From Variovorax sp. V93 (GTDB taxonomy: Bacteria; Pseudomonadota; Gammaproteobacteria; Burkholderiales; Burkholderiaceae_C), in NCBI RefSeq assembly GCF_041154485.1, contig NZ_AP028669.1, positions 5,187,001 through 5,251,000 of the forward strand: DNA of 64,000 nucleotides, given 5' to 3'. Shown piece by piece: positions 27,810 to 38,092 of the stretch. A program made the position numbers and the translations under genes. Each line of letters starts with the position of its first letter. The stretch's first letter is position 1. Below the pieces are notes generated by a model. That model was not told the DNA's origin. It saw nothing but the letters and a program-made list of their open reading frames with translations, and ran no database searches.

Positions 27810-29243
27810 ATGCGTCTTCGTCGTCTCTCCTTCTTCCTGCGCGCCGCCTGCGCGCTTTCCTTCACCGCCCTGGCCGCTCCGGGCGCGCTTGCACAGCAGG
27901 CCCTTCCGGGCGAAGTGGAGACCGCCCTTGCGCGCGCCAAGGTGCCGCGCGACGCGGTGACGATGCTGGTGGCCGACGCCGACGGCCTGCGCCCGCCGCG
28001 CCTGGCCTGGCGCACGCAGGTGCCGGTGAACCCGGCATCGATCATGAAGCTGGTCACGACCTACGCCGCGCTCGACCTGCTCGGGCCGGCCTACAGCTGG
28101 AGCACGCCGGTCTACGTCGATGGCACGGTGAGCAACGGCGTGCTCAACGGCAACCTCTACATCAAGGGCCAGGGCGACCCCAAGCTGGTGCTGGAGCGCG
28201 CCTGGCTGCTGCTGCGGCGCGTGCAGGGCCTGGGCATCACCACCGTGAGCGGCGACATCGTGCTGGACCGCAGCGCCTTCGACGGCGCGATCGAGAACGA
28301 CCCGGCCGCCTTCGACGGCGAGCCGCTGCGGCCCTACAACGCCTCGCCCGAGGCGCTGCTGGTCAACTTCAAGTCGGTCAACATGGTCTTCACGCCCGAG
28401 CGCGGCGGCCAACTGGCGCGCGTGAGCTACGAGCCGCCGCTCGCCAGCGTGTCCATGCAGCCCACGGTGGCGCTCGCGCCCGGCGAATGCGGCGACTGGC
28501 GCGCGGCGATCAAGCCCGACTTCAGCGACCCGAACCGCATCCGCTTCATGGGCGCCCTGCCGGCCGCCTGCGGCGAGAAGAGCTGGGCCGTGGCGTATGC
28601 AGACCCGCGCACCTACGGCCTGCGCGCCATCGGCGGCATGTGGGCCGAGATGGGCGGCCGGGTCGGCGGCCAGATGCGCGACGGCCGCGTGCCGGCCGGG
28701 CTCAGGCCGGTGTTCGAATTCGGCTCGCCGCCGCTTGCGGAGGTGGTGCGCGACATCAACAAGTACAGCAACAACGTGATGGCGCAGCAGCTGTTCCTCA
28801 CGCTCGGGCTCACGCAGAGGAACCGCGGCAGCTTCGAGGCCTCGCGCAGCGCGCTGGGCCAGTGGTGGCGCGAGCGCATCGGCACCGGCGAGGCGCCGCC
28901 GGTGTTCGACAACGGCTCGGGCCTGTCGCGCGACGAGCGCATCAGCGCCGCGGCGCTCGGCAAGATGCTGCAGGTGGCTTGGCGCTCGCCGCTGATGCCG
29001 GAGCTGGTGTCCTCGCTGCCCGCCATGGGGGTGGACGGCACGCTCAGGAAGCGCACGCTGCGCTCGGGCGGCGCGGCCCACCTGAAGACCGGCTCGCTGC
29101 GCGATGCCGCCGGCGTGGCCGGCTATGTGCACGGTGCAAGCGGCCGCCGCTACGTGCTGGTGGCGATTGCCAACGGCGAGAACGCGGGGGCCGCGCGCGC
29201 CGCGTTCGACGCACTGGTCGACTGGACGGCGCAGGACAACTGA
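27810..29243 (+). CDS. dacB: D-alanyl-D-alanine carboxypeptidase/endopeptidase (PBP4)
   Basis: This 477-residue protein has a signal peptide (to about residue 29, ALAQQA) and the three active-site motifs of class C penicillin-binding proteins: SIMK (Ser77, Lys80), SNN in KYSNNVMAQQ, and KTG in HLKTGSLRDA. PBP4 trims pentapeptides and cuts cross-links in periplasmic peptidoglycan. The large insertion between SxxK and SxN is typical. It starts 9 bases after the NUDIX stop but has its own -10-like GATAAT. A GC-rich 7-bp inverted repeat without a T-run follows the gene (29251-29270). Confidence 0.94.
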   Translation: MRLRRLSFFLRAACALSFTALAAPGALAQQALPGEVETALARAKVPRDAVTMLVADADGLRPPRLAWRTQVPVNPASIMKLVTTYAALDLLGPAYSWSTPVYVDGTVSNGVLNGNLYIKGQGDPKLVLERAWLLLRRVQGLGITTVSGDIVLDRSAFDGAIENDPAAFDGEPLRPYNASPEALLVNFKSVNMVFTPERGGQLARVSYEPPLASVSMQPTVALAPGECGDWRAAIKPDFSDPNRIRFMGALPAACGEKSWAVAYADPRTYGLRAIGGMWAEMGGRVGGQMRDGRVPAGLRPVFEFGSPPLAEVVRDINKYSNNVMAQQLFLTLGLTQRNRGSFEASRSALGQWWRERIGTGEAPPVFDNGSGLSRDERISAAALGKMLQVAWRSPLMPELVSSLPAMGVDGTLRKRTLRSGGAAHLKTGSLRDAAGVAGYVHGASGRRYVLVAIANGENAGAARAAFDALVDWTAQDN

Positions 29244-29383
29244 CGGCCATCGGCCGCTCCGGGGCGGCCGTGTACTGAAAACTTCTCTAGGTATACACGC
29301 CGCTTGCGCGTGGCCATGGCGCTGCACAGAATCGGACGCCCGTTCGATTCGACAAACAAACAAACACACGCAGGAGCCACGCC

Positions 29384-30967
29384 GTGAAAAAGCCGCAACG
29401 ACAACCATCCACTCCGCTGCACAAGATTGCGGCACTCGGCGGCGTCACGCTGCTGCTGGCGGCCTGCGGCGGCGGTGGAGGGGGCGGCGGCATCGGCGTG
29501 GGACTGCCGCCTCCCGTCGGCGACACCGGCCGCGGCTCGGTCGTCACAGACCCGCCCGAGCAGACCGCGAAGCTCTCGGCCGACCAGTTGCGGACCAACC
29601 TCCAGGCCACCGACCAGGGCAAGGCCCTGCTGCAGGTGGCCGGCACGCCCAGGTGCGGGGTCGAGGTGCGCTACCTCGAATACCGCACCATCGGCGGCAA
29701 GAACGAAGCCACCAACGCCACCGCCGCGATCATGCTGCCCTCCGGCGCCGACGTGGCCTGCAACGGACCGCGCCCGGTGGTGCTCTATGCGCACGGCACC
29801 ACCGCCGCGCGCAACTACAACCTCGCCAAATGGACCGACTCCACCCAGCCGGCGGCCGGCGAAGGCCTCACGATCGCCGCCATGTTCGCGGCGCAGGGCT
29901 ACATCGTGGTGGCGCCCAACTACGCGGGCTACGACAAGTCGACGCTGCCCTATCACCCGTACCTCAATGGCGACCAGCAGGGCAAGGACATGGTCGATGC
30001 GCTCACCGCGGCGCGCAAGACCTTCACGGGCATCGACGCCACGGACGCGGGCTCGCTGCTGATCACCGGCTACTCGCAGGGCGGCTATGTGGCGATGGCG
30101 GCGCACCGCGAGATGCAGGCCACGGGCAGGTCGGTGACGGCGTCGGCGCCGCTCTCGGCGCCTTCGGCCATCGGCCTGCTGGCGGACTACACCTTCATGG
30201 GCTGGCCGGCGCTCGGCAGCACGCTCTTCGTGCCGTTGCTCTCGGCCAGCTGGCAGCAGCAGTTCGGCGATGTCTACGGCAGCACCAGCGACATCTACGA
30301 ATCGCAGTACGCCCCCGGCATCGACACCCTGCTGCCGAGCCTCACGCCCCTCACCACGCTGTATGCCAATGGCAAGCTGCCGCAGCTGGCGCTCTTTCCC
30401 GCGGGCGCGACGCCGGGGCCGGTGAGCCCGGAGCTGTCGATCTTCTACGGCGCCAACAACCTCATCCGCCAGAGCTACCTGACGCAGGCGGCCAGCGACA
30501 TCCAGGCGAATCCCTGCCCGGGCAATGCGCTGCCTGCCACGGCCGCCTCGCTGAGCACGACCTCGCCGCTGGACTGCAGGCCGGCCGTGGGCTTCCGCAA
30601 GGCGGCGCGCGCCAACGACCTGCGCAACTGGCTGCCGACGCGGCCGGTGCTCATGTGCGGCGGCGCCAACGATCCGACCGTGAACTTCCTGAGCACCCGC
30701 GCCACCGCCGGCTACTTCCGCGCCCGCGGCATGCCCGCGGCCGCGCTGACCGTGGTCGACCTGGAAGATAACGCCACCACCGACGCGTATTCCGCCGCGC
30801 GCGCCGGCTTCGCCCAGGCCAAGAGCACCCTGGCGCAGAACACCCCCGGCAGCGACGCCGACAAGCGGCAGGCCGTCACCCTGGCCTACCACGGCACCCT
30901 GGTGCCGCCGTTCTGCCTGGCTTCGGCGCGAGGCTTCTTCCAGGGCGTGCTGGCCGCCGGCGGCTAG
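29384..30967 (+). CDS. Lipoprotein alpha/beta-hydrolase, lipase-like
   Basis: This 527-residue protein has a lipoprotein signal (LLLAACGG, acylated Cys near residue 28), then an eight-Gly linker and a Pro-rich stretch. An alpha/beta-hydrolase domain follows. The nucleophile Ser231 is in TGYSQGGY; VVLYAHGTTAARN forms the oxyanion region, and MCGGANDPTVNF carries a likely acid Asp. It resembles secretory lipases, so esters are the probable substrates at the outer membrane surface. The GTG start at 29384 has AGGAG at good spacing. It stands alone: dacB ends 140 bases upstream and tsaC converges 12 bases downstream. Confidence 0.8.
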   Translation: MKKPQRQPSTPLHKIAALGGVTLLLAACGGGGGGGGIGVGLPPPVGDTGRGSVVTDPPEQTAKLSADQLRTNLQATDQGKALLQVAGTPRCGVEVRYLEYRTIGGKNEATNATAAIMLPSGADVACNGPRPVVLYAHGTTAARNYNLAKWTDSTQPAAGEGLTIAAMFAAQGYIVVAPNYAGYDKSTLPYHPYLNGDQQGKDMVDALTAARKTFTGIDATDAGSLLITGYSQGGYVAMAAHREMQATGRSVTASAPLSAPSAIGLLADYTFMGWPALGSTLFVPLLSASWQQQFGDVYGSTSDIYESQYAPGIDTLLPSLTPLTTLYANGKLPQLALFPAGATPGPVSPELSIFYGANNLIRQSYLTQAASDIQANPCPGNALPATAASLSTTSPLDCRPAVGFRKAARANDLRNWLPTRPVLMCGGANDPTVNFLSTRATAGYFRARGMPAAALTVVDLEDNATTDAYSAARAGFAQAKSTLAQNTPGSDADKRQAVTLAYHGTLVPPFCLASARGFFQGVLAAGG

Positions 30968-30979
30968 CGAAGACCGGGG

Positions 30980-31981
30980 TTAGCCCATGGACGCCCTGTG
31001 CAGGCGGTCGCGCACGCCTTCCCATTCGGGCGTGTCGGGTGGCGTCTCGACCCAGATCAGCTTGACGCCCTGCGCATCGAACTCGCGCAGCACCGCGAAC
31101 AGCTGGTGTGCGCTGGCCGCCGCGTCGTCGGGCATGCGCCGCTGCAGCACGCGCTGGGAATGGCTGCGCACCTCGGCGCGCGTCCACACCGCGATGTGGG
31201 CCGCGCCCGGCCCGAGCACGTCGAGGCCGGCCTGGATGGCCTTGGCATCCATCAGCCGCAGCTTGGCGTTCGGCGCGTAGTGCGCCTCGAGCGTGCCGGA
31301 GGCGCGCGGATCGGGCGTCTCGAGCACCTCGCGGTTGCTCAGGCGCTCGCCCGCGGCGGCCTCGATCTGCGCGCGCGTGATCAGGCCCGGGCGCAGCAGC
31401 ACGGGTGCACCGCGGCTGCAGTCGACGATGGTCGACTCGATGCCCACCTCGCAGGCGCCGCCGTCGATCACCGTCAGCGCGTCGCCGAACTCGTCATGCA
31501 CATGCTGTGCGGTGGTGGGGCTCACGCGGCCGAAGCGGTTGGCGCTCGGGCCCGCGAGCCCCGGCACGCCCTGCTCTGCGCAGGCCTCGAGCAGGGCCTG
31601 CGCGACCGGATGCGACGGGCAGCGCAGGCCGATGGTGTCCTGCCCGCCGGCGGCCGCGGCCGCCACGCCGGGCTGGCGCGTGACGATCAGCGTCAGCGGG
31701 CCGGGCCAGAAGGCCTGCACCAGCTTCTGCGCAAAGGGCGGCAGCGGCTGCGCAAAGCGCGACAGCGCCTCGGTGCCCTTGATGCCGGCCGCCACGTGGA
31801 CGATCAGCGGATGGTCGGCCGGCCGGCCCTTGGCCTTGAAGATGCCGGCCACCGCCATGTCGCTGGTGGCGTCGGCGCCCAGGCCGTAGACGGTCTCGGT
31901 CGGGAACGCGACCAGCCCGCCCGCGCGCAGCACGCGCACGGCCTCGGCAATGGCTTCCGGGGATTGGCCGTCGAGGATCAT
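30980..31981 (-). CDS. tsaC: Threonylcarbamoyl-AMP synthase, Sua5 type
   Basis: The 333-residue protein makes threonylcarbamoyl-AMP from threonine, bicarbonate and ATP for t6A synthesis. The YrdC domain (residues 1-200) shows GLVAFPTETVYGLGADA, KAKGRPADHPLIVHV, FWPGPLTLI and PGLAGPSANRFGRVSPT. A C-terminal Sua5 domain follows after PGLITRAQIE and HYAPNA, making this the long Sua5 form. The start at 31981 overlaps the purK stop by 4 bases, so it is the last gene of purE-purK-tsaC. It converges with the lipase gene. Confidence 0.95.
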   Translation of the reverse strand: MILDGQSPEAIAEAVRVLRAGGLVAFPTETVYGLGADATSDMAVAGIFKAKGRPADHPLIVHVAAGIKGTEALSRFAQPLPPFAQKLVQAFWPGPLTLIVTRQPGVAAAAAGGQDTIGLRCPSHPVAQALLEACAEQGVPGLAGPSANRFGRVSPTTAQHVHDEFGDALTVIDGGACEVGIESTIVDCSRGAPVLLRPGLITRAQIEAAAGERLSNREVLETPDPRASGTLEAHYAPNAKLRLMDAKAIQAGLDVLGPGAAHIAVWTRAEVRSHSQRVLQRRMPDDAAASAHQLFAVLREFDAQGVKLIWVETPPDTPEWEGVRDRLHRASMG

Positions 31982-33168
31982 GCGAAGTCGGCCGCCGACA
32001 GCGCCGGCAGGCCGAGCACGGTGGCGGCCTGGGAGGCCGCGGCGCGCACGCTTTCGAGGGTGGCACCGGTGAGCGTGAGGTGGCCCATCTTGCGGCCGCG
32101 GCGCGGTTCGATCTTGCCGTAGAGGTGCAGGTGCACGCCGGGCAGCGCGAGCACTTCGCTCCAGCGCGGCGCCACCGGCTTGTCGCCGCCCGCGTTGAAC
32201 CACAGGTCGCCCAGCAGGTTCAGCATGACCGCCGGGCTGTGCTGGCGCGGCGCGGCCAGCGGCAGGCCCGCGAGGGTGCGCACCTGCAGCTCGAACTGCG
32301 ACACGTCGCAGGCTTCCATGGTGTAGTGGCCGCTGTTGTGCGGCCGGGGCGCCATTTCGTTCACCACCAGCGAGCCGTCGGCCAGCGCGAAGAACTCCAC
32401 GCACAGCACGCCCACGTAGTCCAGCCCGGTGGCAATGCTCTTGGCCGAGTTGATGGCCGCCTGCGCCACGGTCTTGGGCATGTTCTGCGCATGCACCTCG
32501 GTCACGGCCAGGATGCCGTCGCGGTGCAGGTTGCGCTGCGGCGGAAAGTGCACCAGCTGCCCGTCGCGGCCGCGCGCGACGATCACAGAGCATTCGAATT
32601 CGAGCGGCAGCAGCTTTTCGAGCACGCAGGGCACGCAGCCCGCGGCCTGCCAGGCGTCGACCAGTTCGGCGCGCGTGGACACGCGCTGCTGGCCCTTGCC
32701 GTCGTAGCCCAGGCGCGCGGTCTTGAGGATGCCGGGCAGCAGCATGTCTTCGACGGCGGCGAGCTGGGCCGCGGTCTCGATGACCGCATAGGGCGCGCAG
32801 GCCACGCCGCAGCGCGTGAAATGGGCCTTTTCGGCGATGCGGTCCTGCGCGATGGCGATGGCGCCCGCGTCGGGGGCCACGGGCCGAGCCACCGACAGCT
32901 TCTCCAGCGAGGGCGCCGGCACGTTCTCGAACTCGGTCGTGACCGCATCGGCCAGGCCCGCGAGCCGCGCCAGGCCGTCGACGTCGGCGTAGTCGGTGTG
33001 GATGTGGTGGTGGCTCACGCGGCCGGCCGGGCTGTCGGCGTCGGGGTCGAGCACGGCCGTGAAGTAGCCCATGCGCTGGGCGGCGTGGGCGAACATGCGG
33101 CCCAGCTGGCCGCCGCCGAGCACGCCGAGCGTGGCGCCCGGAAGAATGGGCAGATCGTTGTTGCTCAC
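31978..33168 (-). CDS. purK: N5-carboxyaminoimidazole ribonucleotide synthase
   Basis: PurK carboxylates AIR using ATP and bicarbonate in purine synthesis. The 396-residue ATP-grasp protein starts at a GTG (33168) with [20 protein letters not shown] close behind. It contains [13 protein letters not shown], the glycine-rich ATP loop, and [24 protein letters not shown]. The GTG overlaps the purE stop by 4 bases and the stop overlaps tsaC by 4. The purE-purK pairing matches the pathway, PurE using the PurK product. Confidence 0.97.
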   Translation of the reverse strand: MSNNDLPILPGATLGVLGGGQLGRMFAHAAQRMGYFTAVLDPDADSPAGRVSHHHIHTDYADVDGLARLAGLADAVTTEFENVPAPSLEKLSVARPVAPDAGAIAIAQDRIAEKAHFTRCGVACAPYAVIETAAQLAAVEDMLLPGILKTARLGYDGKGQQRVSTRAELVDAWQAAGCVPCVLEKLLPLEFECSVIVARGRDGQLVHFPPQRNLHRDGILAVTEVHAQNMPKTVAQAAINSAKSIATGLDYVGVLCVEFFALADGSLVVNEMAPRPHNSGHYTMEACDVSQFELQVRTLAGLPLAAPRQHSPAVMLNLLGDLWFNAGGDKPVAPRWSEVLALPGVHLHLYGKIEPRRGRKMGHLTLTGATLESVRAAASQAATVLGLPALSAADFA

Positions 33169-33710
33169 AGCGCACCCCCGCCCTGCGGCGAAAAGGGCGA
33201 CACGACGGCGCCGTCCACCGGCGGCGGCAGGACCATCGCCTCGGCCGCGGCGGTTTGCGCGGCGCGGAAGGCATCGAGCCGGCTGCGCAGCGCCGGATCG
33301 TTCACCGCCAGCATCGCCACCGCGAACAGCGCCGCATTGGCTGCCCCCGCATTGCCGATGGCAAAGGTGGCCACCGGCACGCCCTTGGGCATCTGCACGA
33401 TGCTGTAGAGCGAATCGACGCCCTGCAGGTGGCGGCTGGCCACCGGCACGCCGAGCACCGGGACCGTGGTCTTGGCAGCCAGCATGCCCGGCAGGTGGGC
33501 GGCGCCGCCCGCGCCCGCGATGATCGCCGCCAGCCCGCGCCCGGCGGCGCTTTCGGCATAGGCGAAGAGCGCATCGGGCATGCGGTGGGCCGAGACCACC
33601 TTCGCTTCGTGCTGGATCCCGAATTGCTGGAGAATCTCGACCGCGTGGCGCATCGTCTCCCAATCGGAGTTCGAGCCCATCACAACACCGACCTGAATGG
33701 TTTCGTTCAT
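33165..33710 (-). CDS. purE: N5-carboxyaminoimidazole ribonucleotide mutase
   Basis: PurE moves the carboxyl group of N5-CAIR to give CAIR. The 181-residue protein has the class I signatures [35 protein letters not shown] and [12 protein letters not shown]. The start at 33710 ([13 protein letters not shown]) fits. On the coding strand TAAAAT lies 7 bases before the ATG and no Shine-Dalgarno is present, so the purE-purK-tsaC message may be leaderless. A divergent thioredoxin-TPR gene starts 37 bases away. The C-terminus ends in a short Pro/Gly-rich tail. Confidence 0.97.
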   Translation of the reverse strand: MNETIQVGVVMGSNSDWETMRHAVEILQQFGIQHEAKVVSAHRMPDALFAYAESAAGRGLAAIIAGAGGAAHLPGMLAAKTTVPVLGVPVASRHLQGVDSLYSIVQMPKGVPVATFAIGNAGAANAALFAVAMLAVNDPALRSRLDAFRAAQTAAAEAMVLPPPVDGAVVSPFSPQGGGAL

Positions 33711-33717
33711 GGTTCCA

Positions 33718-33723
33718 ATTTTA
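33718..33723 (-). promoter_or_regulatory. -10-like hexamer of purE
   Basis: TAAAAT on the minus strand ends 7 bases before the purE ATG, identical hexamer and spacing to pyrF. Confidence 0.4.
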
Positions 33724-33746
33724 CGTTTCACCCCCAGTTGTTCCCG

Positions 33747-34667
33747 ATGATCGACATCACTCTCGAAAATTTTCAGGCTGAACTGATCGAAGGCTCGGTC
33801 GCCACGCCGGTGCTGCTCGACATCTGGGCCGAATGGTGCGGACCATGCAAGCAGCTCGGCCCGGTGCTCGAAAAGCTCGAAACCGAGTACGCCGGCCGCT
33901 TCACGCTGGCCAAGCTGGACGCCGACAAGGTGCCGCAGATCTCGTCGCAGCTGTCCGAAATGTTCGGCGTGCGCAGCATCCCGTTCTGCGTGATGTTCAA
34001 GGACGGCCAACCGGTCGACGGCTTCGTCGGCGCCATTCCGGCCGACAAGATCCGCGAATTCCTCGACAAGCACGTGCCCGCCGCCGAGCAGGTCGAAGCC
34101 GCCTCCCAGGAGGCCGCAGCCCAGGAAGCGCTGGCCGAAGGCGACACCGAGGGTGCGCTCGAGCGGCTGCAGCATGCGGTGGCGACCGACCCGGCCAACG
34201 ATGACGCGCGCTTCGACTACATCAAGCTGCTGCTGCAGATGGGCCGCATCGACGATGCCAAGGTGGCGTTCGCGCCGGTGATCGCCCGGACCACGCTGGT
34301 GCGCCGCTTCGATTCGCTGCAGCGCTGGATGGACGCCCTCGATTTTGCGGCGCCGGTGTCGGGCGCCGCGCCCGCCGTCGCCGAGTTCGACGCGAAGATC
34401 GCCGCCGGCAAGCGCGACTTCGACGCCCGCTTCGCCCGCGCCCGCCTGCTGATGGTCGAGCAGCGCTGGACCGACGCCATGGACGAGCTGCTCGAGATCC
34501 TGATGCGCGACAAGGCCTGGAACGAGGAGCTCGCGCGCAAGACCTACATCGCGATCCTCGACCTGATCGAGCCGCCCAAGGTGAAAGTGGCGGACGGGCA
34601 GATTCCGCCGGACGATCCGGTGGTGGCCACCTACCGCCGCCGGCTCAGCAGCGTGGTGCTGAGCTGA
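33747..34667 (+). CDS. cnoX: Thioredoxin-TPR protein, CnoX/YbbN family
   Basis: This 306-residue protein joins an N-terminal thioredoxin domain (residues 1-110) to a TPR-like helical region (115-300). CnoX protects clients from oxidation and hands them to GroEL. The active site is WCGPC (Cys31, Cys34). E. coli CnoX lacks that redox-active pair, so this version, like those of several other bacteria, is probably a true oxidoreductase. The tail includes [18 protein letters not shown]. It is divergent from purE and followed by a META lipoprotein gene on the same strand. Confidence 0.9.
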   Translation: MIDITLENFQAELIEGSVATPVLLDIWAEWCGPCKQLGPVLEKLETEYAGRFTLAKLDADKVPQISSQLSEMFGVRSIPFCVMFKDGQPVDGFVGAIPADKIREFLDKHVPAAEQVEAASQEAAAQEALAEGDTEGALERLQHAVATDPANDDARFDYIKLLLQMGRIDDAKVAFAPVIARTTLVRRFDSLQRWMDALDFAAPVSGAAPAVAEFDAKIAAGKRDFDARFARARLLMVEQRWTDAMDELLEILMRDKAWNEELARKTYIAILDLIEPPKVKVADGQIPPDDPVVATYRRRLSSVVLS

Positions 34668-34782
34668 ACTGAGCCGCCTGGCGGCAAATTGCGGGGGAGC
34701 GGACGCATCTTGGCGAGCCGGGGCGGCGTCGCATACGATGGCAACGATTCAACTTGTTGCAATTGAAAAGGAAATCCCGGCC

Positions 34783-35235
34783 ATGCGTCTCCCCGCCCGC
34801 CACCGCGCCCGCATCGCGCTCCCCGTTTTCGCGACCGCACTGCTGGCCGCCGCCCTGGCCGGTTGCGGCAGCGGCATCAGCCTCGACGAGCCGATCGAGG
34901 GACCGGTCTGGCGCCTGGTGCAGTTGGGCGACGAACCCGTGGCGCCCGGCGGCGAGGCGCAGATCCAGTTCGACCGCAGCAGCGGGCGCGTCAGCGGAAC
35001 GGGCGGCTGCAACCGCGTGTCGGGGTCGTTCACACGCAGCGGCGTCACGCTGCGCATTGGACAGCTGACCTCGACCCGCATGGCCTGCGCGGACCCGGTG
35101 CGCGGCGCCAACGAAGCGCAATTCATCTCGGCGCTGCAGACCACCACTACTTATCGCCTGGCCGGCCCGGGACGGCTCGCGCTGCTCGACGCAAGCGGGC
35201 GGACCGTGGCGACGCTGAACTCGGCGAGCCGCTGA
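34783..35235 (+). CDS. META/HslJ-domain lipoprotein
   Basis: This 150-residue protein has a lipoprotein signal ending LAAALAGC and a META domain, the fold of HslJ. Typical blocks are GPVWRLVQLGDEPV, FDRSSGRVSGTGGCNRVSG and GQLTSTRMACADP. Two conserved Cys in the domain could form a disulfide. AAAGGAAAT precedes the ATG at 34783; an upstream ATG at 34738 gives an unlikely leader. META lipoproteins are linked to stress and envelope roles, but the exact function is unknown. The gene converges with purC. Confidence 0.87.
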   Translation: MRLPARHRARIALPVFATALLAAALAGCGSGISLDEPIEGPVWRLVQLGDEPVAPGGEAQIQFDRSSGRVSGTGGCNRVSGSFTRSGVTLRIGQLTSTRMACADPVRGANEAQFISALQTTTTYRLAGPGRLALLDASGRTVATLNSASR

Positions 35236-35256
35236 GGGGGCGAGCCCGCTTCTTCT

Positions 35257-36162
35257 TCAGCCGGTCAGGCGCTCCAGCGCTTCGCGGTACTTGGCCGCGG
35301 TCTTTTCGATCACCTCGGCCGGCAGGCGCGGCGCCGGCGGGGTCTTGTCCCAGGGCTTGCCGTTGATTTTGGTGGCCTCGAGCCAGTCGCGCACGAACTG
35401 CTTGTCGTAGCTCGGCGGATTGGCGCCCGCGGCCAGCGCGGCCTGGTAGCCCTCGACCGGCCAGTAGCGCGAGCTGTCGGGCGTGAGCACCTCATCCATC
35501 AGCACCAGCGTGCCGGCCTCGTCGAGGCCGAACTCGAACTTGGTGTCGGCAATGATCATTCCCTTGGCCAACGCGATCTGCGCGGCGGTCTCGTAGATCT
35601 CCAGGCTGGTCTCGCGGATCTGCTGCGCCAGCTTGGGGCCGACGATCTCGACCACGCGGTCGTAGCTGATGTTCTCGTCGTGCTCGCCGGCCGCGGCCTT
35701 GGCCGCGGGCGTGAAGATCGGGCGCGGCAGCTTGCTCGCGTTGGTGAGCCCTTCGGGCAGCGGCACGCCGCAGACCGAGCGGCTTTCCTGGTATTCCTTC
35801 CAGCCGCTGCCGGCCAGGTAGCCGCGCACCACGGCCTCGACCGGGATCGGCGTCAGGCGCTTGACCAGCATCGAGCGGCCCGTGACCTGCGGCACCTCTT
35901 CAGGCCTGACCACGCTCTCGGGCGCCTCGCCCGTCAGGTGGTTGGGGCACAGCTGGCCGAGCCGGTCGAACCACCACAGCGCCATCTGCGTGAGGATCTC
36001 GCCCTTGCCCGGGATCGGCTCGCCCATGATGACGTCGAAGGCGCTGAGCCGGTCGCTCGCGACCATCAGGATGCGGTCTTCGCCGACGGCGTAGTTGTCT
36101 CGCACCTTGCCGCGCGCAAGCAGGGGCAGGCTCTGGATGGAAGAGGTGTGGACGGTGGTCAT
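35257..36162 (-). CDS. purC: SAICAR synthetase
   Basis: PurC joins CAIR and aspartate with ATP. The 301-residue length fits the eukaryote-like long form common in betaproteobacteria. Signatures include [60 protein letters not shown] and [14 protein letters not shown]. The start at 36162 gives [15 protein letters not shown]. It follows fba on the same strand, but a strong terminator lies between them, so it is probably transcribed separately. No purine riboswitch is visible in its 106-base leader. Confidence 0.97.
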   Translation of the reverse strand: MTTVHTSSIQSLPLLARGKVRDNYAVGEDRILMVASDRLSAFDVIMGEPIPGKGEILTQMALWWFDRLGQLCPNHLTGEAPESVVRPEEVPQVTGRSMLVKRLTPIPVEAVVRGYLAGSGWKEYQESRSVCGVPLPEGLTNASKLPRPIFTPAAKAAAGEHDENISYDRVVEIVGPKLAQQIRETSLEIYETAAQIALAKGMIIADTKFEFGLDEAGTLVLMDEVLTPDSSRYWPVEGYQAALAAGANPPSYDKQFVRDWLEATKINGKPWDKTPPAPRLPAEVIEKTAAKYREALERLTG

Positions 36163-36218
36163 GGGACGGTGCTGCTGTGCGGAAACGGGTGACGGGGGAA
36201 AACGGATTGTGCGCGCAG

Positions 36219-36242
36219 AAAAAAGCCACCGCGAACGGTGGC
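36219..36242 (-). terminator. Rho-independent terminator of fba
   Basis: On the minus strand a perfect 7-bp stem (GCCACCG/CGGTGGC) with a 4-base loop is followed by TTTTTT, 27 bases after the fba stop and before purC. Confidence 0.85.
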
Positions 36243-36268
36243 CTGCGATTCGCGGAAAAAGTTTGTCT

Positions 36269-37333
36269 TCAGACCACTTCTTGCGCGAGCTCGCCCTTGG
36301 CGTACTTGGCGGCGACGACCTGCAGCGTCTCGCCCTTGACCTTGGGGCCCTGGCCTTCGCAGCCAAACTCGATATAGCGCTGCTTGCAGATCTGCTTGGC
36401 GGCCTCGCGCGCGGGCTTGAGCCACTCGCGGGCGTCGAACTTCTCGGGGTTCTCGGCCAGGAACTTGCGCACCGCGCCGGTCATGGCCAGGCGGATGTCG
36501 GTGTCGATGTTGATCTTGCGCACGCCGTACTTGATGGCTTCCTGGATTTCCTCGACCGGCACGCCGTAGGTTTCCTTCATGTTGCCGCCGTACTTGCGGA
36601 TGATCTCGAGCAGGTCCTGCGGCACCGACGACGAGCCGTGCATCACCAGGTGGGTGTTGGGCAGGCGGGCGTGGATTTCCTTCACGCGCGAGATCGACAG
36701 GATGTCGCCCGTGGGCTTGCGGGTGAACTTGTAGGCGCCGTGGCTGGTGCCGATGGCGATGGCCAGCGCATCGAGCTGCGTGGCCTTGACGAACTGGGCG
36801 GCTTCCTCGGGATCGGTCAGCAGCGCGGAGTGGTCGAGCACCCCTTCGGCGCCGATGCCGTCTTCTTCACCGGCCATGCCGGTTTCGAGCGAACCCAGGC
36901 AGCCCAGTTCGCCTTCGACCGTGACGCCGACCTTGTGCGCCAGCTGGACCACCTTGCGGGTCACGTCGACGTTGTAGTCGAACGAAGCCGGCGTCTTGCC
37001 GTCTTCCTTGAGCGAGCCGTCCATCATCACGGACGAGAAGCCGAGGTCGATGGCGCCCTGGCAGATGGCCGGGCTCTGGCCGTGGTCCTGGTGCATGACC
37101 AGCGGGATGTTCGGGTACTGCTCGATCGCAGCCTGGATCAGGTGCTTGATGAAGGCTTCGCCGGCGTATTTGCGGGCACCCGCGCTGGCCTGCAGGATGA
37201 CGGGCGCGCCGGTTTCCTTGGCGGCCTCCATGACGGCCTGGACCTGTTCGAGGTTGTTGACGTTGAAGGCCGGAATGCCGTAGCCGTTGGCGGCTGCGTG
37301 GTCCAGCAGTTCGCGCATCGAGACGAGTGCCAT
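36269..37333 (-). CDS. fba: Class II fructose-bisphosphate aldolase
   Basis: The 354-residue zinc aldolase cleaves fructose 1,6-bisphosphate in glycolysis and joins trioses in the reverse direction. Catalytic and metal residues are visible in [11 protein letters not shown] (Asp83, His84), [35 protein letters not shown] and [12 protein letters not shown]. The end (ERYIEFG-like segment [17 protein letters not shown]) fits the Calvin-cycle-type class II group common in this clade. TAGAAT and a long leader precede it, so unlike purE it has a normal 5' region. The acdR gene lies just upstream. Confidence 0.97.
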   Translation of the reverse strand: MALVSMRELLDHAAANGYGIPAFNVNNLEQVQAVMEAAKETGAPVILQASAGARKYAGEAFIKHLIQAAIEQYPNIPLVMHQDHGQSPAICQGAIDLGFSSVMMDGSLKEDGKTPASFDYNVDVTRKVVQLAHKVGVTVEGELGCLGSLETGMAGEEDGIGAEGVLDHSALLTDPEEAAQFVKATQLDALAIAIGTSHGAYKFTRKPTGDILSISRVKEIHARLPNTHLVMHGSSSVPQDLLEIIRKYGGNMKETYGVPVEEIQEAIKYGVRKINIDTDIRLAMTGAVRKFLAENPEKFDAREWLKPAREAAKQICKQRYIEFGCEGQGPKVKGETLQVVAAKYAKGELAQEVV

Positions 37334-37445
37334 GGGAAATACCTCGCGGAAATAGGGGAAAAAGAAGGCGGAAAGACGAGAGAAAACTGCCCCAATTCTA
37401 TCGAGCCCCCTTGTGGGACGGCACTGACACGCAGCGCAGGCGCTC

Positions 37446-37955
37446 CTAGATCGGCAGCTGCGTGGTCGACAGCACCTGCTTGAGCACCACGAAAGTCCGG
37501 ATCTGCCGCACGCCCGGCAGGTACAGCAGCTGCTCGGCATGCAGGCGGTTGAAGCTGTCGTTGTCGCGCGTTCGCACGAGCATGAAGTAGTCGAACTCGC
37601 CCGTGACCACGTGGCATTCGAGGCAGCCCGAGACCTTTTGCGCGGCCTTCTCGAAATCGGCGAAGGAATCGGGCGTGGAGCGGTCGAGCACCACGCCGAT
37701 CATCACCAGCATGCCGAGCTCGAGCGCCTGGGCGTCGAGCAGCGCCACGATGCCTTTGACGAGGCCCGCGGCCTTGAGCCGCTCCACGCGGCGCAGGCAG
37801 GCGGGCGCGCTCAGGTTGACCTTGGCGGCCAGCGCCACGTTCGACACCGAGGCGTCGCGCTGCAGGGCGCGCAGGATGGCGCGATCGGTGCGGTCGAGCT
37901 CCGCCGCCGCTTCGGCCGTCTGCGCCGGCGTGGAGCGCAATTTTGTTGTGCTCAT
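37446..37955 (-). CDS. acdR: Lrp/AsnC-family regulator of ACC deaminase
   Basis: This 169-residue Lrp-family protein has an N-terminal HTH ([40 protein letters not shown]) and a RAM ligand domain ([20 protein letters not shown]). Divergent Lrp-type AcdR regulators control acdS in other proteobacteria, and this gene is divergent from acdS with a 137-base shared region. The ATG at 37955 is chosen; another four codons upstream is possible. Together with acdS it interrupts the pyk-fba neighbourhood. Confidence 0.88.
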   Translation of the reverse strand: MSTTKLRSTPAQTAEAAAELDRTDRAILRALQRDASVSNVALAAKVNLSAPACLRRVERLKAAGLVKGIVALLDAQALELGMLVMIGVVLDRSTPDSFADFEKAAQKVSGCLECHVVTGEFDYFMLVRTRDNDSFNRLHAEQLLYLPGVRQIRTFVVLKQVLSTTQLPI

Positions 37956-38004
37956 TTTTGTTTTCACGACTCAAAAAACTCGGAATCCCCGATCTTGTCT
38001 TCTT

Positions 38005-38015
38005 TTGCACCGCAA
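38005..38015. promoter_or_regulatory. Small palindrome between acdR and acdS
   Basis: TTGC-ACC-GCAA lies in an AT-richer stretch of the divergent region, with a further TTTGCAA 12 bases later. It may be part of an AcdR site; weak on its own. Confidence 0.3.
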
Positions 38016-38092
38016 TTCCACCAAAGTTTGCAAGCACGTTTCGGCAGCTTCTTCCTACGATCGATGGCATTCCACTTCTCTGGAGCACATCG

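Noticed and set aside
29251..29270. GC-rich 7-bp inverted repeat after dacB as a terminator
   Set aside because: No T-run follows on either strand and the downstream gene is on the same strand; not strong enough to list.
36163..36268. Purine riboswitch before purC
   Set aside because: The leader holds only the fba terminator; no paired-domain pattern with conserved riboswitch bases is visible. The short purE leader also excludes one.
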